Made by a program: the position numbers and the translations under genes | Shown: positions 27,875-37,033 of the stretch, piece after piece | Layout: every line of letters starts with the position of its first letter | How positions within the stretch are numbered: the stretch's first letter is position 1 | Origin: Streptomyces fumanus | Lineage (GTDB): Bacteria; Actinomycetota; Actinomycetes; Streptomycetales; Streptomycetaceae | Assembly: GCF_014655295.1 (NCBI RefSeq) | Contig: NZ_BNBI01000007.1 | Location: forward strand, 310,001-374,000 | Reading direction: 5' to 3' | DNA: 64,000 bases | Notes under the pieces: model-generated | What the model was told of the DNA's origin: nothing | The model's database searches: none | The model's input: the letters and a program-made list of their open reading frames with translations, nothing else

Positions 27875-29473
27875 TCAGCGTTCGGCTACGGGGACCTTCT
27901 TGGGCTGGCCGTCCTCGGTGCATTCGTCCGGGTTGAGCACGTCGGCGGAGACGAAGCACGCCTGCCCCTGGATCATCTTGACGTAGTTGCCGGGGCCGGA
28001 GACCGAGGCGGTGAGCAGGCGGTCCAGGTTCTCGCCGTCGGCCGTGACGCAGCCGGTGAAGGCCGGGATGTCGACCTCACCGGTCAGCGGGCCGCCGGAC
28101 AGCAGCAGATAGCCGGTGGCGGGCTGGCCGGTGACCTGTTCGCCCCGGCCGTGCAGGACCAGGTGGTCACCGGGGTACTTCTCCGGCTCCGGGTCCTCGG
28201 AGGCGAGGGAGGTCCTGGTCCGGCACTTGGTCCCCACGTCCAGCGGGGTGCCGTTGACCTCCAGGGCGGTCACCCGGAGCACGATCGGTGCCCGGACGTA
28301 GGTGTCCGTGCTGGTGAACGCGAAGTCGGTGGTGCCGTGCGAGTCGATGGTCATCGGGCCCGTCTGCTCCAGCACCATGGTGGCCGTCGTCGGGGTGAAG
28401 TCGAAGGCGAGGAAGGTCCCCTTGAACGGCGGTGTCTGCTTGCGCTGCTGGTACCACAGGTCGGCGGTGGAGTGCTGGGTGATGGTGGCACCGCTGAAGT
28501 CCGGGAAGAACTCGAACTGCGGCTCGCCCTGGGTGATGAGCGTGCAGAACGGCGGAATCAGGGCGGCGCCGTCCAGCTTGTTCACGTTGGAGTAGCCGGT
28601 GATGTAGGCGTCCAGCGACATCGGACCGGCCGGGTACTTCTCGTCGTACTTGCAGGTCGGCGCGGTGCGCTCGGCGGTCGCACCGCCCGGCGCGGGCTCA
28701 CCGGCCTTCGGGGCGCGCTCGCCCTGCCGGTCCGCCGGGCCGTCCCCGGGGGTCTCCGGCGCGGGCTCACCCGGCGTGCCGGTGGCGGAGGGCGCCGCGG
28801 ACGTCGCGTCGTCGCCCGGGGTCTGGGTGCCGCCGCCGTCCTCGCCGGTGCCGACCTGTACGCCGGCCAGCCGGCCCCCGTCCGGGGCGTCCTCGGCGAG
28901 TGCGCAGTCCACGGTCACCGAAGCGGGGTCGGTGGCGGTGCCGTCCGCGGTGGTCAGGGCCAGGTCCAGCGCGAAGCCGCCCGCGGTCAGGGTCAGTTCG
29001 CCCGAGCCCTGGCCGGTCACGGAGGGGACGTCCCCCGTCGCGGTCAGCTCCAGCGGCCCGGTCGCGGGCAGGGCAGTGGGCTCGGTGCCGCCGCGCCAGA
29101 CCGCCTCGGCGGTGGCCTCGCCCTGGGTGACGCCGACCGTGAGCCGGGTCGCCGCGCGGACACCGGCCGCGCCCAGCGCCGCGAGGTCCGCCACCGCCGG
29201 CTCGGGCAGCTCGACGGTGGTGCTCACCCCGGACGGTTCGATCGGCTCACCGGCCGCCACCCGCTCCGGCAGGCCCGCCGCCACCCGGACCGTCGCCGAC
29301 TGCTCCCCGGACGGGAACAGGCATACGTACGGCAGCGCGGCGTCGATCTCCTGCGTACCGGTCGCCCCGGCCGCCACCGGCACGGTGGCGGCCAGCACGA
29401 CGAACGCGGCGATCACCGCGCTCCGGGCGCGGCTGCGGGCCGTCCGTCGGACGGCGCTGCGGGGGCCTGTCAT
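27875..29473 (-). CDS. Secreted DUF6801-like protein
   Basis: This exported protein has 532 residues and a signal sequence (AVIAAFVVLAATVPVAAGA). Mature residues about 45-190 (LPYVCLFPSGEQSATVRVAAG) match my memory of DUF6801, a beta-sandwich domain of actinobacterial secreted proteins. A Pro/Gly/Thr-rich low-complexity linker follows at about residues 205-270. The C-terminal beta-rich domain has several Cys residues. No enzyme motif is visible. It lies 38 bases upstream of the previous secreted-protein gene, so the two are probably co-transcribed. Confidence 0.75.
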   Translation of the reverse strand: MTGPRSAVRRTARSRARSAVIAAFVVLAATVPVAAGATGTQEIDAALPYVCLFPSGEQSATVRVAAGLPERVAAGEPIEPSGVSTTVELPEPAVADLAALGAAGVRAATRLTVGVTQGEATAEAVWRGGTEPTALPATGPLELTATGDVPSVTGQGSGELTLTAGGFALDLALTTADGTATDPASVTVDCALAEDAPDGGRLAGVQVGTGEDGGGTQTPGDDATSAAPSATGTPGEPAPETPGDGPADRQGERAPKAGEPAPGGATAERTAPTCKYDEKYPAGPMSLDAYITGYSNVNKLDGAALIPPFCTLITQGEPQFEFFPDFSGATITQHSTADLWYQQRKQTPPFKGTFLAFDFTPTTATMVLEQTGPMTIDSHGTTDFAFTSTDTYVRAPIVLRVTALEVNGTPLDVGTKCRTRTSLASEDPEPEKYPGDHLVLHGRGEQVTGQPATGYLLLSGGPLTGEVDIPAFTGCVTADGENLDRLLTASVSGPGNYVKMIQGQACFVSADVLNPDECTEDGQPKKVPVAER

Positions 29474-29523
29474 CTGTCAACTCCGCTCGGATCGTGCCAC
29501 GGCCGGGGGCGGGACGGCCCGCG

Positions 29524-29550
29524 CGCCCGGCCGGTGTCACCGGCCGGGCG
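29524..29550 (-). terminator. Hairpin after the 29570 gene
   Basis: A perfect 11-base inverted repeat (CGCCCGGCCGG and its complement) with loop TGTCA lies 19 bases past the stop of the reverse-strand gene at 29570. Confidence 0.55.
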
Positions 29551-29569
29551 GCGGCGAGCCGTGCGCCGC

Positions 29570-30202
29570 TTACGGGTTGGACCCGACGATCGTCGGGATG
29601 GTGCTGGTGCCCGACACCTTGACCGCGTAGTTGCCCTTGAAGGTGGGCTTGGTGGAGGTGGTGACCACGGTGCCGCAGCCCGAGGCGGAGGTGACGGTCA
29701 GATCGCCGCTCACACTGTTGACCGAGAGGATGCCGGTGGAGTTGGTGTAGGTGGCGGTGGCCTTGCCCTGCACGTTGAACACGCAGGCCCCGGCGGTCAC
29801 CTTCGCCTTGACGTTGCCGACGTAGCCCTTGGTCACCCCGGTGGAGGCGGTGTAGTCCTGGGCGACGACGGTCCAGGGCGTGGTCGCCACGGTCGTGACG
29901 TTGCCCAGGACACTGGTGCACGGCGAGGTGCTGGTGCCGAAGTTGATGGCGTTGATGCTGGCCACCGTCGCGGGGTTGCCGGTCGCGCTGGACATCGTGC
30001 CCGAGGCGCTGGACGTCGTACACGTCATCGGGATGTTGGCGGTCAGCACGATGTTGCCGCTGTTGTTCGCCGTGAAGTTGGCCGGTGACGGGGTGACGGT
30101 CCAGACCGTGGAGGGGACCGCCGAGGCGGGGGCGACGGCCATGCCGAAGGCGGCGGCGCCCGCGCCCGCCACGACGGCGATTCTGGTCAGGTGTTTCTTC
30201 AT
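29570..30202 (-). CDS. Small secreted beta-rich protein
   Basis: This is an exported protein of 210 residues beginning MKKHLTRIAVVAGAG, with signal cleavage near PASAVPS. The mature part is extremely rich in Thr, Ser and Val and has four Cys (in IPMTCTT, TSPCTSV, GACVFN and SGCGTV) that could form two disulfides. It looks like a compact beta-sandwich surface protein; no family is identified. It is the gene nearest the Mce operon, transcribed divergently from it across a 750-base gap. Confidence 0.78.
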   Translation of the reverse strand: MKKHLTRIAVVAGAGAAAFGMAVAPASAVPSTVWTVTPSPANFTANNSGNIVLTANIPMTCTTSSASGTMSSATGNPATVASINAINFGTSTSPCTSVLGNVTTVATTPWTVVAQDYTASTGVTKGYVGNVKAKVTAGACVFNVQGKATATYTNSTGILSVNSVSGDLTVTSASGCGTVVTTSTKPTFKGNYAVKVSGTSTIPTIVGSNP

Positions 30203-30952
30203 GGGTGGGGACTCCCTTGTGAATTGACCGGCGGAAGGGGATCGCGCCCGTGACCGTGGGGTGGGAGAACGGGCGGTCCGCGGCCCGTGACGACTCGACC
30301 GCGAGCCATGACGTTACTTGCGGGAAACTTAGCCGAACAATGGCGCCGACCATGATTCTTTGAAGAGGTCGGAATACCTGTTCCCGAGGTGAGCAGTCCG
30401 ATCTCCGGCTTAGTCACCCGGTGCTAAGGAAGGCGCCACCGCCGGGGCCGGCGCCGGGCCGGCCGGCGGCGGCCGGAGCGTGTTCCCCGGCCGGTGCGCG
30501 GGCCCGTATTGCTCACCGGATGACAAAGGGAGGAGCGCTGTTTGTCGCCGCGCTGACAAAGTCGCGGTGGCCGCGCCCAATCCTTCGGGAAACTCCGGCC
30601 CTTCTCTTGCCCCCTCAGGTTACTCGGTCGTAGCGTGCCGACTGCGGCGCTGATCTCCTGGTGGGTGCCCCCGAGCCGAGGAGGCGCGACGGACGGATTC
30701 CGGCCCTGCCCTCCTGCGGGCCGGACATCCGCCGGCGGAACCGCGCGGCTCCCCGCCTCCCGGGGAGCGGTGCGGCCCCGCCCCGCACCGCGCGGACAAA
30801 GTCCGCGACCGGAGGTGTCTGCGCGGTGACAAAGAACCGGTGAGGAACGAAGAGGGCGGCGGGGCCCGGCGCCCGTCTGTTGTCAGTGGACCGGGCACCG
30901 GCTCGACGTGCGCCGCGCGATGCGCACCGGCCTCGCTCTCTTTGGAGGTGAT
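30203..30952. promoter_or_regulatory. 750-base divergent regulatory region with TGACAAAG motifs
   Basis: I see no convincing gene here. The part near 30300-30400 is relatively A/T-rich and suits a promoter for the reverse-strand gene. GACAAAG occurs at 30522, 30555, 30795 and 30828. The first two and the last are preceded by T (TGACAAAG). An inverted TTTGTC at 30541-30546 faces the copy at 30555. A CTTAG/CTAAG dyad lies near 30409. The repeated motif probably binds a regulator of the Mce operon. Confidence 0.45.
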
Positions 30953-32032
30953 ATGGGAATCGAAGTGGTGGTCGAGGGGCTCACCAAGTCGTTCGGCAGG
31001 CAGCAGATCTGGCGGGACGTGAGCCTTACGCTGCCGGCCGGAGAGGTCAGCGTCATGCTCGGTCCGTCCGGCACCGGAAAGACCGTGTTCCTCAAGTCGC
31101 TCATCGGACTGCTGAAGCCGGAGCACGGCCGGGTCCTCATCGACGGCGTCGACATGGTGAACAGCCCGGAGCGGGATATTTACGAGACCCGGAAAAAGTT
31201 CGGGCTCATGTTCCAGGACGGCGCCCTTTTCGGTTCCATGTCCCTCTTCGACAACATCGCCTTTCCGCTGCGCGAGCACACCCGGAAGAAGGAGTCCGAG
31301 ATCCGCCGTATCGTCATGGAGCGGATCGAGGTCGTCGGGTTGCTGGGCGCCGAGGGCAAACTGCCGGGGGAGATCAGCGGCGGCATGCGCAAGCGGGCCG
31401 GACTCGCCCGCGCGCTGGTGCTCGACCCGCAGATCATCCTCTGCGACGAACCCGACTCCGGGCTCGACCCCGTCCGCACCGCCTACCTCTCCCAGTTGCT
31501 GATCGACCTGAACGCGCAGATCGACGCGACGATGCTGATCGTCACCCACAACCTCGACATCGCCGCCACCGTCCCCGACAACATGGGCATGCTCTTCCGG
31601 CGCGAACTGGTCACCTTCGGCCCGCGCGAGGTGCTGCTCACCAGCGAGGAACCGGTCGTGGCGCAGTTCCTGGCCGGCCGCCGCGAGGGCCCGATCGGGA
31701 TGTCGGAGGAGAAGGACGCCGCCACGCTCGCCGCCGAGGCCGCGGCACCGGGGGGCGCGGACGCCGACCGGCCGCGGGAGATCGTCCCGCAGTTGGAGCC
31801 GTCCCCCGGGCTTCCGCCGCGCCGCGCCGTCGCCCGGCGCCGGGAGCGGGTCCTGGGCATGCTCGACCGGCTGCCCGCCGCCGCCCGCGCGGCCATCGAG
31901 CGCACGTACGCCACGTCGGGCACGCCGGGTGCGCCGAACGCCACGGGAGCTTCCGGCACTTCGGGCGCGCCCGGCACCCCCGGCACCCCCACCGACACGC
32001 TCCCCCTGCCGTCCCCCAGGGGCGGCGCATGA
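30953..32032 (+). CDS. Mce-system ABC transporter ATPase (Mkl/MceG-like)
   Basis: This is the energy-providing ATPase of a lipid/sterol importer, 359 residues, on the cytoplasmic face. ATG 30953 follows GGAGG at 6 bases. Walker A is GPSGTGKT and the signature is ISGGMRKRAGLARAL. Walker B leads into CDEPDSGLDP, the Mla/Mce type, with the His switch in VTHNLD. After residue about 250 there is an unusual extension ending in an Ala/Gly/Pro/Thr-rich tail. It overlaps the first permease by 4 bases and heads the 13-kb operon. In mycobacteria the equivalent ATPase is usually unlinked; here it leads the operon. Confidence 0.93.
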   Translation: MGIEVVVEGLTKSFGRQQIWRDVSLTLPAGEVSVMLGPSGTGKTVFLKSLIGLLKPEHGRVLIDGVDMVNSPERDIYETRKKFGLMFQDGALFGSMSLFDNIAFPLREHTRKKESEIRRIVMERIEVVGLLGAEGKLPGEISGGMRKRAGLARALVLDPQIILCDEPDSGLDPVRTAYLSQLLIDLNAQIDATMLIVTHNLDIAATVPDNMGMLFRRELVTFGPREVLLTSEEPVVAQFLAGRREGPIGMSEEKDAATLAAEAAAPGGADADRPREIVPQLEPSPGLPPRRAVARRRERVLGMLDRLPAAARAAIERTYATSGTPGAPNATGASGTSGAPGTPGTPTDTLPLPSPRGGA

Positions 32033-32793
32033 TCACCGGTGCCCTGCGGCAGACCGGCCGGCTCTTCGCGCTCGCCGCCGAGGTGGCCCGCGCGATCTTC
32101 CGGCGCCCGTTCCAGTTCCGGGAGTTCGTCGAGCAGTTCTGGTTCATCGCCAGCGTCACCATCCTGCCCGCCGCCCTGGTCTCGATCCCGTTCGGCGCCG
32201 TGATCGCCCTCCAGGTCGGCTCGCTCACCCAGCAGCTCGGCGCCCAGTCCTTCACCGGCGGCGCCAGCGTCCTGGCCGTCGTCCAGCAGGCCAGCCCGCT
32301 CATCGTCGCCCTGCTGATCGCGGGCGCGGCCGGCTCCGCGATCTGCGCCGACCTCGGCTCGCGCACCATCCGCGAGGAACTGGACGCCATGGAGGTCATG
32401 GGCGTCTCACCCGTGCAGCGCCTGGTGGTGCCCCGGGTCCTGGCCACCATGGGCGTCGCGGTCCTCCTCAACGGCCTGATCTCGGTGGTCGGCATCCTCG
32501 GCGGCTACGCCTTCAACGTCTTCCTCCAGGACGGCACCCCCGGCGCCTACCTCTCCAGCTTCTCCGCCCTCGCCCAGCTTCCCGACCTGTACGTCAGCGA
32601 ACTCAAGGCGCTGGTCTTCGGGTTCATCGCCGGTGTGGTCGCCGCCTACCGGGGCCTCAACCCGCGCGGCGGCCCCAAGGGCGTCGGCGACGCCGTCAAC
32701 CAGTCCGTCGTCATCACCTTCCTCCTGCTCTTCTTCGTCAACATGGTGATGACGGGCGTCTACCTCCAGCTCGTACCCCCGAAGGGAGGCTGA
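32029..32793 (+). CDS. MlaE/YrbE-family permease A
   Basis: This is a 254-residue membrane permease, one of two YrbE subunits that form the channel of the Mce importer. It has about five to six hydrophobic segments. The conserved YrbE region (GSRTIREELDAMEVMGVSPVQ), which contacts the ATPase, is at about residues 112-132. ATGA overlaps the ATPase stop. Confidence 0.93.
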   Translation: MITGALRQTGRLFALAAEVARAIFRRPFQFREFVEQFWFIASVTILPAALVSIPFGAVIALQVGSLTQQLGAQSFTGGASVLAVVQQASPLIVALLIAGAAGSAICADLGSRTIREELDAMEVMGVSPVQRLVVPRVLATMGVAVLLNGLISVVGILGGYAFNVFLQDGTPGAYLSSFSALAQLPDLYVSELKALVFGFIAGVVAAYRGLNPRGGPKGVGDAVNQSVVITFLLLFFVNMVMTGVYLQLVPPKGG

Positions 32794-32798
32794 GGTCC

Positions 32799-33605
32799 GT
32801 GGCCTCCCCGCTCGTCTGGCTCGACCGCTCCGGCGACCAGCTCCTGTTCTACGTACGCTCCCTGCTGTGGGTCCCGCGCACCCTGCACCGGTACCTCAGA
32901 GAAGTGCAGCGCCTGCTCGCCGAGGTCGCCTTCGGCACCGGCGGCCTCGGGGTGGTCGGCGGCACCATCGGCGTGATGATCGCGATGACCCTGTTCACCG
33001 GGACCGTCGTCGGACTCCAGGGGTACGCGGCGCTGGACCAGATCGGCACCGCCGCCTTCACCGGGTTCGTCTCCGCGTACTTCAACACCCGCGAGATCGC
33101 CCCGCTGGTCTCCGGGCTCGCCCTCTCCGCGACCGTCGGCGCCGGCTTCACCGCCCAGCTCGGCGCCATGCGCATCAACGAGGAGGTCGACGCCCTCGAA
33201 GGCATGGGCATCCGCTCCCTGCCCTACCTGGTCACCACCCGCATCATCGCCGGGGTCGTCGCCATCGTCCCGTTGTACGCGATCGGGCTGCTCTCCTCCT
33301 ACCTGGCCTCCCGCTACGTCACGGTCCTGTTCAACGGCCAGTCCCGGGGCACCTACGACCACTACTTCAACCTGTTCCTGTCCCCGACGGACGTCCTGCT
33401 CTCCGTCCTGAAGGTGCTGATCTTCAGCGTCATGGTGATCGTCGCCCACTGCTACTACGGCTACCGCGCCTCCGGCGGCCCGGCCGGTGTCGGTGTGGCC
33501 GTCGGCCGGTCGGTGCGCAACGCGATCGTGCTGATCAGCGTCACCGACTTCTTCCTGTCGCTGGCCCTGTGGGGCGCCACCACGACCGTGAAGGTGGCGG
33601 GGTGA
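32799..33605 (+). CDS. MlaE/YrbE-family permease B
   Basis: This is the second permease subunit, 268 residues. It starts at GTG 32799, with GGGAGG upstream. The coupling region (LGAMRINEEVDALEGMGI) is at about residues 120-140 and hydrophobic segments flank it. It pairs with permease A as a heterodimer, as in other Mce systems. The first mce gene follows after a single base. Confidence 0.93.
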   Translation: MASPLVWLDRSGDQLLFYVRSLLWVPRTLHRYLREVQRLLAEVAFGTGGLGVVGGTIGVMIAMTLFTGTVVGLQGYAALDQIGTAAFTGFVSAYFNTREIAPLVSGLALSATVGAGFTAQLGAMRINEEVDALEGMGIRSLPYLVTTRIIAGVVAIVPLYAIGLLSSYLASRYVTVLFNGQSRGTYDHYFNLFLSPTDVLLSVLKVLIFSVMVIVAHCYYGYRASGGPAGVGVAVGRSVRNAIVLISVTDFFLSLALWGATTTVKVAG

Positions 33606-33606
33606 C

Positions 33607-34869
33607 ATGAGCGCAGCGCACCCGGCCCGCGGCGCGACCGTGCGCCGCCGGCTCGCCGGAGTGGTCTTCCTGGTGGTCCCCGCCCTGCTGGTGTGGCTGG
33701 CGGTCGCCGTCTACGACAAGCGGTTCACCGACTCCGACCCGGTGTACGTGGAGACCGGCAGCGTCGGCAACGAGATGCGGCCGGGCGCCGAGGTGAAGCT
33801 GCGCGGCGTCGTCGTCGGCGAGGTCCGCGAGATCCATCCGGCCGGCGACGGCGTCCGGCTCACCCTGGCCCTGCGGCCCGGCGCGCTGCGCGACATACCG
33901 GCCGATGTGCGCGCCCAGATGCTGCCGACCACCCTGTTAGGCGAACGCTTCGTCGCCCTCGTCCCGCCCGCCGCGCCCTCCTCGCGCCCCCTGGCCGCCG
34001 GGTCGGTCGTCCCGCAGGACCGCTCGGCCGGCGCCGTCGAACTCCAGCAGGTGCTGGACAACGTGCTGCCCATGCTCACCGCCGTGCAGCCGCAGAAGCT
34101 CGCCGCCACCCTCTCCGCCGTCTCCCGGGCCCTGGAGGGACGCGGCGACCGGCTCGGCGAGACCCTCGCCCTCCTCGACGGCCACCTGCGCGAGTTCAAC
34201 CCCCACCTGCCCACCCTCAACCGCGACCTGAAACAGCTCGTGAAGGTCGGCCGGATCTACGCCGACGCCGCCCCGGACATCCTCACCGCCCTCACCGACT
34301 TCACCACCACCAGCGGCACCCTGGCCGAGCAGGAGAGCGAACTGGCCGGCACGCTCGGCGCCACCACCAGGACGGCCGAGGACCTGACCGCGTTCCTGCG
34401 GCAGAACAAGGACAACATCATCCGGCTCTCCGCCGCCTCCCGGCCCACCCTGGAACTGCTCGCCGAGTACTCCCCGGCCTTCGGCTGCACCCTGCGCACC
34501 CTCGCCGACTTCGTCCCCGCCATGGACCGGGCCCTCGGCAAGGGCACCGACCGCCCCGGCCTGCGCGTCGACGTCACCACCGTGCCCTCGCACGGCGCCT
34601 ACCGCCCCGGCACCGACACCCCCTCCTACGACGCCGGCGGCGGCCCCCGCTGCTACCCCGTGCCCTACCTCGGTGTCGCCGCGCGACCGGCCGCCCAGGT
34701 GCCCGCGGCGGCCGGGCAGGACCTGGGGCCGGCCAACTCCCCGCAGGAGAACGACCTCGTCAACGAACTCCTCGCACCCGCCGCCGGAAAGTCCCCCGCC
34801 GACCTGCCCGAGTGGAGCAGCCTGCTGGCCGGACCGGCCCTGCGCGGCACGGAGGTGACCCTGCGATGA
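33607..34869 (+). CDS. MCE-family protein 1 (MceA position), contains a TTA codon
   Basis: This 420-residue protein has one N-terminal membrane helix (residues about 16-36). An MCE domain follows at about 45-120 (GAEVKLRGVVVGEV, then TTLLGERFVALVPP), and then long helices that form the barrel or needle. Six Mce proteins are thought to assemble a tube carrying lipids across the cell envelope. Codon 111 (33937-33939) is TTA, very rare in Streptomyces and read only by the developmentally controlled bldA tRNA. As this is the first mce gene of a tightly coupled operon, the codon could limit the whole importer to late growth. Confidence 0.93.
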   Translation: MSAAHPARGATVRRRLAGVVFLVVPALLVWLAVAVYDKRFTDSDPVYVETGSVGNEMRPGAEVKLRGVVVGEVREIHPAGDGVRLTLALRPGALRDIPADVRAQMLPTTLLGERFVALVPPAAPSSRPLAAGSVVPQDRSAGAVELQQVLDNVLPMLTAVQPQKLAATLSAVSRALEGRGDRLGETLALLDGHLREFNPHLPTLNRDLKQLVKVGRIYADAAPDILTALTDFTTTSGTLAEQESELAGTLGATTRTAEDLTAFLRQNKDNIIRLSAASRPTLELLAEYSPAFGCTLRTLADFVPAMDRALGKGTDRPGLRVDVTTVPSHGAYRPGTDTPSYDAGGGPRCYPVPYLGVAARPAAQVPAAAGQDLGPANSPQENDLVNELLAPAAGKSPADLPEWSSLLAGPALRGTEVTLR

Positions 34870-35942
34870 CCCCCCGGTACCCCGCCGGAACCCGGCGCAC
34901 GGCCCACACCCGCCGCCGGCCGCTCACCGGACCGCTGCTGAAGTCCCTCGCCTTCCTGGTGGTCACCGCGCTGGCCACCACCGTCCTCGGACTGAGCGTC
35001 TCCGGCACCGGCGTCGGCGAGGACAGCGTCACCTACAAGGCGCTGTTCACCGACGCCACCGGAGTCACCGACGGCGACAGCGTCCGCATCTCCGGCGTCG
35101 AGGTCGGCGAGGTCACCGACGTACGCGTCGTCGACCGGCGCACCGCCCAGGTCACCTTCACCGTCCGCGACGACCGCACCCTGCCCGCGTCGACCACCGC
35201 CGCCGTGAAGTACCTCAACATGGTCGGGCAGCGCTACCTCGCCCTGGACCGGGGCAGCGGCGACCTCACCGGCTCCCTCGACGCCGGCGACACCATCCCC
35301 CTGGACCGCACCGCCCCCGCGCTCGACCTCACCCTGCTCTTCAACGGCTTCAAGCCGCTCTTCGAGGGCCTCTCCCCGAAGGACGTCAACGAACTCGCCG
35401 GCTCCATCGTGCAGGTCCTCCAGGGCGAGGGCGGCACCGTCGACAGCCTCCTGCGGCACATCGGCTCGCTCAGCACCACGGTCGCCGCCAAGGACCAGGT
35501 GATCGGCGAGGTGGTCAAGAACCTCACCACGGTCCTGACCACCCTCAACGACCGCGAGGCCGACTTCGACGACCTCGTCGACACCCTGCGGAAACTCGTC
35601 ACCGGCTTCAACGACGACCGCGAGCCGCTCGGCAGGGCCGTCGCCGCCATGGGCGACCTGACCACCGTCACCGCCGGCCTCCTCGAGGACGGACGCGCGC
35701 CGCTGAAGGAGGACATCCGCCAACTGGGACGGCTCTCCGGCAACCTCGCCGACGCCACCCCGGGGATCGAGGACTTCCTGGAGCGCACCCCCGCCAAACT
35801 GACCGCCCTGGGCCGCCTGTCCTCCTACGGCTCCTGGTTCAATCTCTACCTCTGCGAGGCCCGCGTGGCCGGCGTGACCACCTCCACCGGCGAGAAACCG
35901 CCCACCGGCATCGCCGTCACCGAAGCGAGGTGCGGCGCATGA
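34866..35942 (+). CDS. MCE-family protein 2 (MceB position)
   Basis: This 358-residue protein starts at ATG 34866, overlapping the previous stop by 4 bases. It has an Arg-rich N-terminus, a single membrane helix (LLKSLAFLVVTALATTVLG), an MCE domain (about residues 55-135, SVRISGVEVGEVTDV and VGQRYLAL) and a helical C-terminal region with a conserved Cys near the end. It is a subunit of the Mce lipid-transfer tube. Confidence 0.92.
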   Translation: MTPRYPAGTRRTAHTRRRPLTGPLLKSLAFLVVTALATTVLGLSVSGTGVGEDSVTYKALFTDATGVTDGDSVRISGVEVGEVTDVRVVDRRTAQVTFTVRDDRTLPASTTAAVKYLNMVGQRYLALDRGSGDLTGSLDAGDTIPLDRTAPALDLTLLFNGFKPLFEGLSPKDVNELAGSIVQVLQGEGGTVDSLLRHIGSLSTTVAAKDQVIGEVVKNLTTVLTTLNDREADFDDLVDTLRKLVTGFNDDREPLGRAVAAMGDLTTVTAGLLEDGRAPLKEDIRQLGRLSGNLADATPGIEDFLERTPAKLTALGRLSSYGSWFNLYLCEARVAGVTTSTGEKPPTGIAVTEARCGA

Positions 35943-37033
35943 CCCTGCTGCAACGGCCCGCGCGCGGCGCCGCCCCGGCCCCCGCGCCCCGCCGCTCCCG
36001 CCCGCCGCGCCTGAAGCCGGTCAGGGACCGCGACCCGGTCGCCGTGGCCCTGGTCGGCCTGCTCCTGCTGGCCCTGCTGACCGTCCTCGCCTACAACGCC
36101 GACCGGTTCTCCCTCACCGGCGGCGGCACCACCTACACCGCCGACTTCACCGAGGCCGCCGGCCTCGACGAGGGCGACGAGGTGCGCGTCGCCGGCGTCA
36201 AGGTCGGCGAGGTGACCGGCGTGGCCCTGGACGGCGACCGGGTGAAGGTCACCTTCGCGGTCGAGGACGCCTGGATCGGCGACCGGACCACCGCCGCCAT
36301 CGCCATCAAGACCCTGCTCGGCGACAAGTACCTGGCCCTCGACCCGCTCGGCACCGCGGCACAGGACCCCGGCCACCGCATCCCGCGGACCCGGACCACC
36401 TCGCCGTACGACGTCACCCAGGCGTTCCAGGACCTCAGCTCCACCGTCGACGCCCTCGACACCCGGCAACTGGCCAAGAGCTTCGAGACCATCTCCCGGA
36501 CCTTCGAGGACTCGCCGCCGCACGTCCGCAAGGCCGTCACCGGACTCTCCGACCTCTCCCGCACCGTCTCAAAACGCGACCGCGAACTGGCCGAACTCCT
36601 CAAGAGCAGCGCCCGGTTCACCAAGACACTGGAGGACAAGAAGTCCAGCTTCGAGACCCTCATCGAGGACGCCGGGCCCCTGCTCGGCGAACTGAAGGAC
36701 CGCCGCGACGCCATCACCGCCCTGCTCAAGGGCAGCCGCGACCTCAGCACCGAACTCACCGGCCTGGTGAAGGACAACGGGACACGGCTCGGCCCCACCC
36801 TGAAGGCGCTCGGCCGGGTCACCACCGTCCTGGAGCGCAACAGCACCCGGCTGGACCGGACCCTCGCCCTGGTCGGCCCCTACTACCGGCTTCTGGGCAA
36901 CACCCTCGGCAACGGCCGCTGGTTCGACAGCTACCTGTGCGGAGTGGTGCCCCGCGACTACCTGCCCGCCCAGTCCCAGCCCAAGACGTCGTGCATGCCG
37001 CCCAAGCAGCCGGCCCGGGGGAGCGGTGAGTGA
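35939..37033 (+). CDS. MCE-family protein 3 (MceC position)
   Basis: This 364-residue protein starts at ATG 35939, overlapping the upstream stop; a GTG 9 bases earlier is less likely. The membrane helix is at about residues 35-55. The MCE domain is at about 60-140 (DEVRVAGVKVGEVTGV, then TLLGDKYLAL), followed by coiled-coil-like helices rich in charged residues. It is a subunit of the Mce tube. Confidence 0.92.
   Translation: MTLLQRPARGAAPAPAPRRSRPPRLKPVRDRDPVAVALVGLLLLALLTVLAYNADRFSLTGGGTTYTADFTEAAGLDEGDEVRVAGVKVGEVTGVALDGDRVKVTFAVEDAWIGDRTTAAIAIKTLLGDKYLALDPLGTAAQDPGHRIPRTRTTSPYDVTQAFQDLSSTVDALDTRQLAKSFETISRTFEDSPPHVRKAVTGLSDLSRTVSKRDRELAELLKSSARFTKTLEDKKSSFETLIEDAGPLLGELKDRRDAITALLKGSRDLSTELTGLVKDNGTRLGPTLKALGRVTTVLERNSTRLDRTLALVGPYYRLLGNTLGNGRWFDSYLCGVVPRDYLPAQSQPKTSCMPPKQPARGSGE

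Noticed and set aside
30421..30829. Two short plus-strand frames in the gap before the Mce operon.
   Set aside because: Arg/Pro-rich, no ribosome site, and they overlap the repeated regulatory motif.
31929..32798. Upstream extension of the YrbE B gene in the same frame.
   Set aside because: Lies antiphase over YrbE A and reads as an Arg/Pro-rich shadow; GTG 32799 with GGGAGG is the real start.
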